Of a stretch of 64,000 nt of DNA, positions 8,277 through 16,034 are shown in pieces. The notes below the pieces were generated by a model. The model worked only from the letters and a program-made list of their open reading frames with translations. It was not told where the DNA came from and did no database searches. The first letter of the stretch is position 1. Each line of letters begins with the position of its first letter. The position numbers and the translations under genes were made by a program. The DNA comes from UBA961 sp014191195. GTDB taxonomy: Bacteria > Bacteroidota > Ignavibacteria > Kapaibacteriales > UBA961. The stretch spans positions 372,001 through 436,000 of the forward strand of contig OZ123195.1 in NCBI GenBank assembly GCA_964204605.1, read 5' to 3'.

Positions 8277-11200
8277 ATGAAACATATCTTAATCATCCTG
8301 TTTTGTATTCCAATACTTCATCTATCTTTATATAGCGATTCAGTATCAGATGCATGGAAATCATTAGAGAATAATGATTTTATGAAAGCTGAGGAACATT
8401 TTAGGAATGCAATCACAACAGATCCTAAAAATATTCGTGCGATAATTGGATTATCGTATGTTTTAGAGATGCAGCAGAAATATGCAGAATCATGGAATAT
8501 GTATAAAACTATACAAGACTATACACAAAACCCAGTTCCATATTTTTATGCAATTTGGTTAAATCCACGTTTTAGCCAAAATTTAAGAAATCCTAAATCT
8601 GGTGCTCAAGATATCTTAAAGAAATTGACGCAGAAAGCAGATAATGCTGGGTCATTGAAAGCTATGGCGCATGAAATGTTAGGTGGCTTAGAAACCAGAT
8701 ATGGTAATATTCAGATAGCAAAAGATCATTATAAAAAAATCAATGCTTTATCAGACTGGACGATTATTGGTTCTTTCGAGAATATTTCTGCATCTGGATT
8801 TAATGCGATGTATCCTCCTGAACTTGAATATGATACAAATGCAGTATATGAAGGGAAGAATAGTGCCCCAGCATCTTGGTTTAAACCAGCTATAATCAAA
8901 CCAGATTATTGGCTAGATTTTCAGGCTTTTTTTCCAGAAAGACAAGCCTTTTTCTATGCAAATACTTTTGTGTGGGCTCCAAAAAAACAAGAAATATCAC
9001 TAAGAACTGGTACTTCTGGCGCACTTAAAGTGTTCTTGAATGATCATGAAATCTTTAGGGATTCTACAGAAACAAATAATGACTTTGATACATATATTGT
9101 CCATACAGATTTACAACAAGGTTGGAATAGGATTCTGATTAAAGTTGGATATTCAGAAATTGATAGATGTAATTTTTTAGCCCGCATTACCGATGATCAG
9201 GGAAATCCCATTTCTGGACTAAAAGAATCATCTGTAAAACAAGTGTATACTCCCAAAAAGGCTGATATAGTTATTGTAAAAAAGAATGAAATCCTAGAAT
9301 CACTCAATACTATCATTGCAGAACATCCTGATTGGTATGAACATTATTTTGTTTTAGCAGATGCTTATCTTCGAAATGACAAAGCAATTGAAGCTGAATT
9401 ATTATTAAAGGAATTATTAAAAAGATCGCCAAATAATGGTTTAGTGTATTGGAAATTTTTAGACGCATATAATCGTGGTAGAAAAAAAGACGAGGTAATT
9501 TCTACCTATGAAAAATTAGCATCTATAAGCAAAGATATTCCAGATGCCGCTGTTTTTAAATTCAATCAGCACCTAGATAATGAAGATTTTGATAGGGCAG
9601 AAGATATGTTAGCTAGGATCGAAAAATCTTTGCCAAAATCTGAATTGTATTATAATCTGCGCATACGTTTATACGACAAAAAGAAACTGCAAGAAAAAGT
9701 TATTCAAACAGCAAAAGAAGCATATAATACTTATCAAGAAAATTGGGGATTTACCGAATTAGCAGCAATTTTTGATTTTCAGGCCTCTAGGAAAAGAGAT
9801 ACAATGATTGCAATGTATAAGAGATTCCTAAAAAAGGATTATTCTGAGATACCTTTAATTGCATTAGCTAAAACATACTTAGAAGATTCTAAAGTTGATG
9901 AATGGGAAAAAACCTTTAAACAATTAATAGAATTATCACCAGCTTCGCCAGGTTTTTATTTCCAAATGTCTAGCATGTATACCCAATTACAGAAATATGA
10001 TAAAGCAGAAAAAATGGCTAAGCAGGCCTTAACATTTTGTCCATCATGCAATGTGTATTGGTCTAAACTTGGTGAAACTTATCGTAGTATGAAAAAAAAT
10101 GATGATGCAAAACAAGCATATAATCAAGCATTAAAGTATTCTCCAACAGATTATGATTCAAGAGAGATTTTAAGAGAATTAGAAGGTAAAAAATCAATAT
10201 TTACTCTTTTTGGAGAAACTAATAGAGATTCTGTCATAAAAATAGCTCCTTTAGATAAAGATCATCCTGAGGCAAGTGCAGTTATAGTATCAGAAAAAAT
10301 ACATCGTGTTATCTATAAACAAGGAGCCTCAGAGTCTGAAGTAGAAACAATTATCAGAGTTTTTAATGATAAAGGCATTGATTATTTCAAAGAATATCGA
10401 ATTGGCTATAACAGTAATTCTCAAACATTAATCATAGAGAAAGCTGTTACCATCAAGCAAGATGGTAAAGAAATCAGGGCAGATATTAATCGCAATATGG
10501 CTGTATTCAAAAGCCTGCAAAAAAATGATTGTATTTATGTAAAATATCGCGTCAGAAATTTCAATTCTGGTAAATTATCTAAACATGTATGGGATGATGT
10601 CTATTTTAATAGATTTTTTCCTTTACATTATGCTGAATATGCCGTATTAGTTCCTGATGATATGACATTTACCACTACTCAACAGAATATGGGTATTGAT
10701 GCCCAAGAAAAAAGAATTGATGAAGTGGGAAGCACAATGTATACATGGAGTTCAAGAAAAGAGCCGGGTATTGTCTATGAAGCTGATATGCCTTCTTTAG
10801 AAGAAGTAGGTAAAATCTTACGATTAAGTACAATTCCTAGCTGGTCTTTTTTGGTAGATTGGTATGCAGAATTAGCACAAACAAAAACAGAAACATCGTA
10901 CGAGATAAAAGAGGCTGTCAAACAGCTTATTCCTCATCCAGAATTACTTTCTGAGCAACAAAAAATTGCGAAAGTGTATGAATATATAACAGAAAATATC
11001 CGTTATAGTATGGTCTCTTTCAGACAATCTGCCTTTATCCCACAAAAAGCCCGTGATGTATTAGTAAATAGAATCGGCGATTGTAAAGATGTGTCAACTT
11101 TAGGTATTGCAATGCTTAAAGAACTTGACATTAAAGCTGATTATGTACTTGTGAATAGTGGTGCTGAACAAAGACTTCGGGACATTCTGCCTTCGATTGC

Positions 11201-12035
11201 TTTTAATCATTGCATTATTGCTGTGCGTCAATCTCAGAATCAAAATCCTTTATTCCTAGATTTAACTGCTTCCAATTTTCCTGCTGGTGTTATCCCTGGA
11301 GCAGATAAAAATGCCTTTTCTTTATTAATAAAAAATGGATCTGTACAGCCTATCGTATTACCTTCTAAACAAATTGCTGCACCTACTATCACAATACGAG
11401 GAATCGTAAACTTTACCGATGATAATGCTGCGATTGTAAGAGGCAATGATAAAATTACAGGTCCTTTAACAGCTGCTTTTCGTTCAGCATATAAAGGAAA
11501 AACATCTGAAGAGCAAGTAAAAATCATGCAATCTAATCTTGCAACAGATTTACCATCAGCAAAACTTAAGACATTAACTATTTCTGGATTAGATAGTTTG
11601 ACTAGTTCTATGAGTTTCTTTTATGATTATGAAGCTCCAAATGTTGTAGCAGAAGCCGGAACATATAAAATTGTTCGTATCCCTTGGCGCAATGAATTAC
11701 AAACTGATGATGCCTTATCTTATGAAAAAAGGACTTATCCAGTAAAAGCAATTAATGGATTAGATACTAGTTATGAGGAGATCACAATGATTTTACCTCA
11801 AAATTATACATTATTAGAAGTTCCTTCGCCAGTTGAGTTGAAATGTCCTGCTGCAGAATATTCGTATAGCATTACTAAATCAAATCAAGGAAATCTAGAT
11901 TTATTAACTGCTAAACGCAGATATATACAAACAAAAACCTTTATAGAGCCCGAAGAATATGAAAATTACAAACAATTCTATTCCAAAGCTTTAAAAGAAG
12001 ATAGAAGGCAATTATTGTTAGTAAAAAATAAATAG
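8277..12035 (+). CDS. Exported TPR / DUF3857 / transglutaminase-like protein
   Basis: A 1252-residue protein with an N-terminal signal peptide (hydrophobic segment about 3-19). TPR-like helices come first (about 25-160), then a beta-rich middle part (170-310), a second TPR block (about 345-640), a DUF3857-type beta domain (about 660-870) and a transglutaminase-like core. The core's triad is visible: Cys936 in GDCKDVS, a His near 976 in FNHCIIAV and an Asp near 994 in FLDLTAS. Such proteins are common in Bacteroidota, exported and mostly uncharacterised; a peptidase or cross-linking role is possible. The last 38 codons and the stop, plus a few following bases, occur again at 15812-15928. Confidence 0.82.
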   Translation: MKHILIILFCIPILHLSLYSDSVSDAWKSLENNDFMKAEEHFRNAITTDPKNIRAIIGLSYVLEMQQKYAESWNMYKTIQDYTQNPVPYFYAIWLNPRFSQNLRNPKSGAQDILKKLTQKADNAGSLKAMAHEMLGGLETRYGNIQIAKDHYKKINALSDWTIIGSFENISASGFNAMYPPELEYDTNAVYEGKNSAPASWFKPAIIKPDYWLDFQAFFPERQAFFYANTFVWAPKKQEISLRTGTSGALKVFLNDHEIFRDSTETNNDFDTYIVHTDLQQGWNRILIKVGYSEIDRCNFLARITDDQGNPISGLKESSVKQVYTPKKADIVIVKKNEILESLNTIIAEHPDWYEHYFVLADAYLRNDKAIEAELLLKELLKRSPNNGLVYWKFLDAYNRGRKKDEVISTYEKLASISKDIPDAAVFKFNQHLDNEDFDRAEDMLARIEKSLPKSELYYNLRIRLYDKKKLQEKVIQTAKEAYNTYQENWGFTELAAIFDFQASRKRDTMIAMYKRFLKKDYSEIPLIALAKTYLEDSKVDEWEKTFKQLIELSPASPGFYFQMSSMYTQLQKYDKAEKMAKQALTFCPSCNVYWSKLGETYRSMKKNDDAKQAYNQALKYSPTDYDSREILRELEGKKSIFTLFGETNRDSVIKIAPLDKDHPEASAVIVSEKIHRVIYKQGASESEVETIIRVFNDKGIDYFKEYRIGYNSNSQTLIIEKAVTIKQDGKEIRADINRNMAVFKSLQKNDCIYVKYRVRNFNSGKLSKHVWDDVYFNRFFPLHYAEYAVLVPDDMTFTTTQQNMGIDAQEKRIDEVGSTMYTWSSRKEPGIVYEADMPSLEEVGKILRLSTIPSWSFLVDWYAELAQTKTETSYEIKEAVKQLIPHPELLSEQQKIAKVYEYITENIRYSMVSFRQSAFIPQKARDVLVNRIGDCKDVSTLGIAMLKELDIKADYVLVNSGAEQRLRDILPSIAFNHCIIAVRQSQNQNPLFLDLTASNFPAGVIPGADKNAFSLLIKNGSVQPIVLPSKQIAAPTITIRGIVNFTDDNAAIVRGNDKITGPLTAAFRSAYKGKTSEEQVKIMQSNLATDLPSAKLKTLTISGLDSLTSSMSFFYDYEAPNVVAEAGTYKIVRIPWRNELQTDDALSYEKRTYPVKAINGLDTSYEEITMILPQNYTLLEVPSPVELKCPAAEYSYSITKSNQGNLDLLTAKRRYIQTKTFIEPEEYENYKQFYSKALKEDRRQLLLVKNK

Positions 12036-12060
12036 GAGTACAACTCACCTCTTATTCCCC
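11944..12060 (+). repeat. 117-bp direct repeat, copy A (3' end of the TPR/transglutaminase gene)
   Basis: This stretch covers the last codons and stop of the upstream gene plus 25 bases after it. It recurs at 15812-15928 with a single difference (C11951 against T15819, a silent proline change). It ends inside the left part of a REP-like palindrome (CTCACCTCTTATTCCCC). The two copies are 3868 bases apart and enclose the cyclase gene. Confidence 0.97.
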
Positions 12061-12234
12061 CTATGGAGATTATTATCATATAATATTGGTAACCTGTAAC
12101 ATTGGATTTATAAAATTCGATCAAAACTACTAGTTTCAAATAATGTATGTATCATTCTCCACTTTTGTAAAGTGTTTATCATATATTGCTTTATAATACT
12201 AAAAAACATATAAAAATAATTACATATGATACAT
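12036..12234. other. AT-rich intergenic region before the cyclase gene
   Basis: About 200 bases without a gene. The first 25 belong to the 117-bp repeat. The rest is AT-rich with a TATAAT-like hexamer at 12192-12197 and a short inverted repeat at 12160-12174. No hairpin followed by a T run is seen after the upstream stop. Confidence 0.5.
12160..12174. promoter_or_regulatory. Inverted repeat upstream of the propeller-cyclase gene
   Basis: CACTTT-TGT-AAAGTG is a perfect 6-base inverted repeat with a 3-base spacer. It ends 18 bases before a TATAAT-like hexamer and 60 bases before ATG 12235. The position suits an operator, but no regulator can be named. Confidence 0.28.
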
Positions 12235-13785
12235 ATGAACAAAGTACTTATACTATTGCTTGCAATACTCATTGTTAACTCCTGCACCACTAAACAGGAA
12301 CATACAGACAATGACAAAAAGACTTCGCAAGACACCACCCCATCCTTGCAAGTCACTATAATTGCCGACCTTCAGGACAGCCTGCAACCCAAAACCATTT
12401 TTTTGGATACTGTTCCCAAACCCTTAACGATTGAGGTTCCCCAAAAAAAGAGAGGGTCTTATTCCATAACCAACACCAAAGGCGAAGTAAGAACTATAAA
12501 TTTGGAGCCACCTGTTCGTAAAACCCTTCCTGTTTTACAAAACGAAAATGGACAAGCCATTTTAGATGCTGAAGGCCATCCTTTTATTATGGGAGATGGA
12601 GGTAAATCTCATTTTACCAACTTTACCTCGGATAACGGCCTTGCTTTGGATGCCGTTAAGTGCTCGATAATGGACGCTAAAGGAAATCTCTGGTTCGGTA
12701 CTAATGGTGGAGGAGTAAGCCGTTATGACGGAACACTCTTTACGACTTTTACACTCGCACAGGGCCTTGCAGGTATTGTTGTTTTGAGCATCACAGAAGA
12801 TAAAGCTGGAAATCTCTGGTTCGGCACTGATGGCGGAGGAGTAAGCCGTTATGACGGAATATCCTTTACGACTTTTACAAAAGCACAGGGCCTTGCAGGT
12901 AATCGTGTTTTTAGCATCACAGAAGATAAAGCTGGAAATCTCTGGTTCGGCACTAATGGCGGAAGAGTAAGCCGTTATGACGGAATATCCTTTACGACTT
13001 TTACAAAGGCACAGGGCCTTTCAGGTTATGTTGTTAATTGCATCACAGAAGATAAAGCTGGGAATCTCTGGTTCGGCACTAATGGCGGAGGAGTAAGCCG
13101 TTATGACGGAATATCCTTTACGACTTTTACAAAGGCACAGGGCCTTGCACATAATGTTGTTCAGTGCATCACAGAAGATAAAGCTAGAAATCTCTGGTTC
13201 GGCACTGATGGCGGAGGAGTAAGCCGTTATGACGGAACATCCTTTACGACTTTTACAAAGGCACAGGGCCTTGCAGGTAATGGTGTTTTGAGCATCACAG
13301 AAGATATAGCGAGAAATCTTTGGTTCGCCACTAATGGCGGAGGAGTAAGCCGTTACGATGGAATATCCTTTGCGACTTTTACAACCGCACAGGGTCTTTC
13401 AGTTAATCGTGTTTTTAGCATCACAGAAGATAAAGCGGGAAATCTCTGGTTCGGTACTGGTGGCGGAGGAGTAAGCCGTTATGACGGAACATCCTTTACG
13501 ACTTTTACAACCGTACAGGGCCTTGCAGATAATCGAGTTGTGGGCATCACAGAAGATAAAGCTGGAAATCTCTGGTTCGGCACTAATGGCGGAGGAGTAA
13601 GCCGTTATGACGGAATATCCTTTACGAATTTTACAACCTTACAGGGCCTTGCACATAATGGTGTTTTTAGTATCACAGAAGATAAAGCGGGAAATCTTTG
13701 GTTCGGTACTGGTGGCGGAGGAGTAAGCCGTTATGACGGAACATCCTTTACGACTTTTACAACCGTACAGGGCCTTGTCAAATAA
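12235..13785 (+). CDS. Propeller lipoprotein fragment (N-terminal part of the cyclase gene)
   Basis: The 516-residue open part starts at ATG 12235; an ATG three codons earlier is also possible. It opens with a lipoprotein signal (hydrophobic run then LIVNSCTT, Cys lipidated), so the product would be membrane-anchored on the far side of the inner membrane. From 12637 on come 42-residue repeats with the core EDKAGNLWFGTDGGGVSRYDG, the Reg_prop type of propeller blade found in hybrid two-component sensors. About nine blades are read before translation leaves frame and stops at 13783. Either this fragment is made alone or the gene is dead. Confidence 0.7.
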   Translation: MNKVLILLLAILIVNSCTTKQEHTDNDKKTSQDTTPSLQVTIIADLQDSLQPKTIFLDTVPKPLTIEVPQKKRGSYSITNTKGEVRTINLEPPVRKTLPVLQNENGQAILDAEGHPFIMGDGGKSHFTNFTSDNGLALDAVKCSIMDAKGNLWFGTNGGGVSRYDGTLFTTFTLAQGLAGIVVLSITEDKAGNLWFGTDGGGVSRYDGISFTTFTKAQGLAGNRVFSITEDKAGNLWFGTNGGRVSRYDGISFTTFTKAQGLSGYVVNCITEDKAGNLWFGTNGGGVSRYDGISFTTFTKAQGLAHNVVQCITEDKARNLWFGTDGGGVSRYDGTSFTTFTKAQGLAGNGVLSITEDIARNLWFATNGGGVSRYDGISFATFTTAQGLSVNRVFSITEDKAGNLWFGTGGGGVSRYDGTSFTTFTTVQGLADNRVVGITEDKAGNLWFGTNGGGVSRYDGISFTNFTTLQGLAHNGVFSITEDKAGNLWFGTGGGGVSRYDGTSFTTFTTVQGLVK

Positions 13786-14101
13786 TAGTGTTGTGAGCAT
13801 CATAGAAGATAAAGCTGGAAATCTCTGGTTCGGCACTGATGGAGGAGGAGTAAGCCGTTATGACGGAATATCCTTTGCGAATTTTACAATTGCACAGGGC
13901 CTTGCACATAATGTTGTTTTTAACATCACAGAAGATAAAGCTGGAAATCTTTGGTTCGGTACTTATGGCGGAGGAGTAAGCCTTTATGACGGTACATCCT
14001 TTACGAATTTTACAAAGGCACAGGGCCTTGCAAGTAATTTTGTTCAGTGAACATCACAGAAGATAAAGCTGGAAATCTCTGGTTCGGCACTGATGGCGGT
14101 T
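12637..14101 (+). repeat. Tandem array of about twelve 126-bp propeller-blade repeats
   Basis: Units begin with GGCCTT at 12763, 12889, 13015, 13141, 13267, 13393, 13519, 13645, 13771, 13898 and 14024, with a more divergent first unit at 12637. The period is exactly 126 bases (42 codons), except 127 after 13771; the last unit carries two extra bases. Units are very similar at the DNA level and differ mainly just after GGCCTT. The array encodes propeller blades and is not a CRISPR array. Confidence 0.93.
13778..14050 (+). pseudogene. Out-of-frame middle blades of the propeller-cyclase gene
   Basis: These two to three blades (SITEDKAGNLWFGT type repeats) are open only in a different frame from the N- and C-terminal fragments. 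The first in-frame start downstream of the earlier stop is GTG 13793. The segment ends at TGA 14048-14050, which overlaps a GTG at 14047 that opens the C-terminal fragment, so stop-and-restart coupling is conceivable. No separate function is expected. Confidence 0.6.
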
Positions 14102-15810
14102 TGAGTTTGCTGAGTGCCGAAAGTATAAAAAAGTTAGAAGGAAAATCATTTAAAATAAAGGGCAAAGAGTTTGCTAAGAAAAGTATTTTTAAAAGTTTTA
14201 CAACAAATGATGGTCTGCCCGATAATTTTGTAACAAACATTATTCCTTTACCTGATGGAAGGATGGCTATTGGAACTAACTTAGGTATTGCTTTTTTTAA
14301 GCTTTCAGACGATCTTACCCAACTAAAAAACATAGAAGTTTACAACTCTCATACCGGTTATCCTGTAAAGGATGTGAATGTTGGGCAGCATTGTATGTTC
14401 TTAGATAGCAAAGGTATTATTTGGGCTGGAACTGGCAATGATAAAACTGCATTGGTAAGGTTTGATTATAAGGCATTGCGTAAGAATATAGGGGCACCTT
14501 CTTTGGTACTACAATCCATAAAAGTAAAGGATGAAAATATTTGCTGGTACAACCTTCAATCAAAGGGGATAAGAAAAAACCACATAGACAGTGCATCGGC
14601 TTTATTGCAGGAATATTTTGCTTATGGAAAAAGCCTCTCCGCATCAGAAAACGATTCAATATTACAACGTTTTGGCAGTATTCAATTCGATGGTATTACC
14701 AGATATTACCCAATACCAGAAAATTTAGTTCTTCCTTATGAACATAACCAAATAGCTTTTGAGTTTGCTGCCATTGAAACCGGCAACACTTTTTTGCTAA
14801 AATACCAATATATGCTGGAAGGTTATGATAAAGACTGGAGACCTGTTACCAACAAGAGCAATGCTAGTTTTGGTAATATGTACGAAGGAACTTATACCTT
14901 TACATTAAGAGCACAAGGAGCCAATGGAGTTTGGAGTAAGCCCATAATGTATACCTTCGAAGTTTTGCCACCTTTGTATCGCACCTGGTGGGCTTATCTT
15001 ATATATGTACTTTTGTTTTTATCAACCTTGAGAATTTTCACCAAATGGCAGGAACGAAAGTTGACGGAAGAGAATGAGAAATTGGAAAAGACGGTAGAAG
15101 AAAGAACAGAAGAAGTAGTTAAAGAAAAAAACGAAGCGTATAAGCACAGAGAGGAAGCCGATAAGCAAAGGCAACGCAGCGATGAACTGCTTTTAAATAT
15201 CCTACCCAAAGAAGTTGCAGAAGAACTCAAGTTAAGAGGTAGTTTCGAACCCAAATATTTTGATCACGTAACTATTATGTTTACAGATTTTAAAAATTTC
15301 ACGCAGATAACATCAAAAATGACCCCAAAAGAACTGGTGGAAGAAATTCATACTTGTTTCAAAGCATTCGATATCATTGTCGAAAAATATGGCATGGAAA
15401 AAATCAAAACCATAGGTGACAGTTATATGTGTGCTGGGGGATTACCTGTAGGCAATACAACACATGCCATCGATGTTGTGGGGGCAAGTTTGGAGATAAG
15501 ACAATTTATTTTGAATCGAGTGGCTGAACAGACTGCCGCAGGGAAGCAGCCCTTTGAAATGAGAATCGGCATCAATACCGGTCCGGTAGTTGCAGGAGTT
15601 GTAGGGAGCAAGAAATTTGCCTACGATATTTGGGGTGATACCGTTAATACCGCTAGTCGCATTGAAGCAAATGGAGAAGTTGGTAAAGTAAATATTAGTG
15701 CTGCAACGTATGAATGGATAAAAGATACATTCAAATGCGTCCATAGAGGCAAAATACAAGTGAAAGGAAAAGAGGATATTGATATGTATTTTGTCGAAGA
15801 AAGAATGTGA
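14047..15810 (+). CDS. Class III adenylyl cyclase with Y_Y_Y domain and membrane helix (C-terminal part)
   Basis: The 587-residue frame begins at GTG 14047 in the last propeller blade. It continues with a propeller remnant, a Y_Y_Y-type beta domain (about 235-305), one membrane helix (about 312-332), a charged coiled coil (335-385) and a cyclase catalytic domain (about 400-587). Catalytic residues are complete: metal-binding Asp414 (FTDFKNF) and Asp458 (TIGDSYM), and Asn534 and Arg538 of NTASR. The specificity pair Lys454 and Asp527 (YDIWGD) matches adenylyl rather than guanylyl cyclases, so cAMP is the likely product. Sensing would be periplasmic and catalysis cytoplasmic. Without the N-terminal part there is no signal peptide, so insertion would depend on the internal helix. 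Confidence 0.8.
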   Translation: MNITEDKAGNLWFGTDGGLSLLSAESIKKLEGKSFKIKGKEFAKKSIFKSFTTNDGLPDNFVTNIIPLPDGRMAIGTNLGIAFFKLSDDLTQLKNIEVYNSHTGYPVKDVNVGQHCMFLDSKGIIWAGTGNDKTALVRFDYKALRKNIGAPSLVLQSIKVKDENICWYNLQSKGIRKNHIDSASALLQEYFAYGKSLSASENDSILQRFGSIQFDGITRYYPIPENLVLPYEHNQIAFEFAAIETGNTFLLKYQYMLEGYDKDWRPVTNKSNASFGNMYEGTYTFTLRAQGANGVWSKPIMYTFEVLPPLYRTWWAYLIYVLLFLSTLRIFTKWQERKLTEENEKLEKTVEERTEEVVKEKNEAYKHREEADKQRQRSDELLLNILPKEVAEELKLRGSFEPKYFDHVTIMFTDFKNFTQITSKMTPKELVEEIHTCFKAFDIIVEKYGMEKIKTIGDSYMCAGGLPVGNTTHAIDVVGASLEIRQFILNRVAEQTAAGKQPFEMRIGINTGPVVAGVVGSKKFAYDIWGDTVNTASRIEANGEVGKVNISAATYEWIKDTFKCVHRGKIQVKGKEDIDMYFVEERM

Positions 15811-15811
15811 G

Positions 15812-15928
15812 TAGAGCCTGAAGAATATGAAAATTACAAACAATTCTATTCCAAAGCTTTAAAAGAAGATAGAAGGCAATTATTGTTAGTAAAAAATAAA
15901 TAGGAGTACAACTCACCTCTTATTCCCC
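15812..15928 (+). repeat. 117-bp direct repeat, copy B
   Basis: A near-identical copy of 11944-12060 (one mismatch). It starts one base after the cyclase stop and carries the C-terminal codons and stop of the TPR/transglutaminase gene with no gene body in front. It runs on into the complete REP-like palindrome at 15912, whereas copy A stops part-way into that element. Confidence 0.97.
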
Positions 15929-15961
15929 TCATGTGAGAGGGTGCCCGAAGGGCGGGGTGAG
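15912..15961. repeat. REP-like palindromic element
   Basis: A GC-rich island of about 50 bases bounded by CTCACC and GGTGAG, with two nested hairpins: CCCTC-ATGT-GAGAGGG and GCCC-GAA-GGGC. It contrasts strongly with the AT-rich surroundings. A close variant lies at 16999-17044 and a truncated left end at 12044-12060, so it is a dispersed repeat. Confidence 0.7.
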
Positions 15962-16034
15962 AGAAAAATATACCCTATATATAGAAAATTCAAGTATGTA
16001 AAAATATCATTGAAAACTTATAATATTATATCCT

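Larger units (their letters stand above)
12235..15810 (+). pseudogene. Two-component-regulator-type propeller / adenylyl cyclase, interrupted by two indels
   Basis: Read as one gene, this would be a protein of about 1190 residues: lipoprotein signal, a propeller of about twelve 42-residue blades, a Y_Y_Y domain, one membrane helix, a coiled coil and a class III cyclase domain. The frame breaks twice inside the repeats. One extra base near 13777 brings an immediate stop at 13783. Two extra bases near 14045-14051 then restore the original frame. Both breaks lie where two unit variants meet (CCTTG joined to TCA; CAGTG joined to AACATC), which suggests imprecise recombination between units or collapse of repeats during assembly. 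The gene is flanked by the 117-bp direct repeat, with copy B starting one base after its stop. Base and codon use differ visibly from neighbours. Confidence 0.75.

Noticed and set aside
12160..12197. A complete sigma-70-type promoter for the cyclase gene (TTGTAA and TATAAT)
   Set aside because: The spacing between the two hexamers is about 21 bases, too long, and the phylum inferred here uses different promoter elements.
12108..12356. 82-residue minus-strand frame at the start of the cyclase gene
   Set aside because: It overlaps the lipoprotein signal region antisense, is of biased composition and has no supporting features.
12637..14101. Regular repeats as a possible CRISPR array
   Set aside because: The units are 126 bases of continuous coding sequence with no variable spacers and encode propeller blades.
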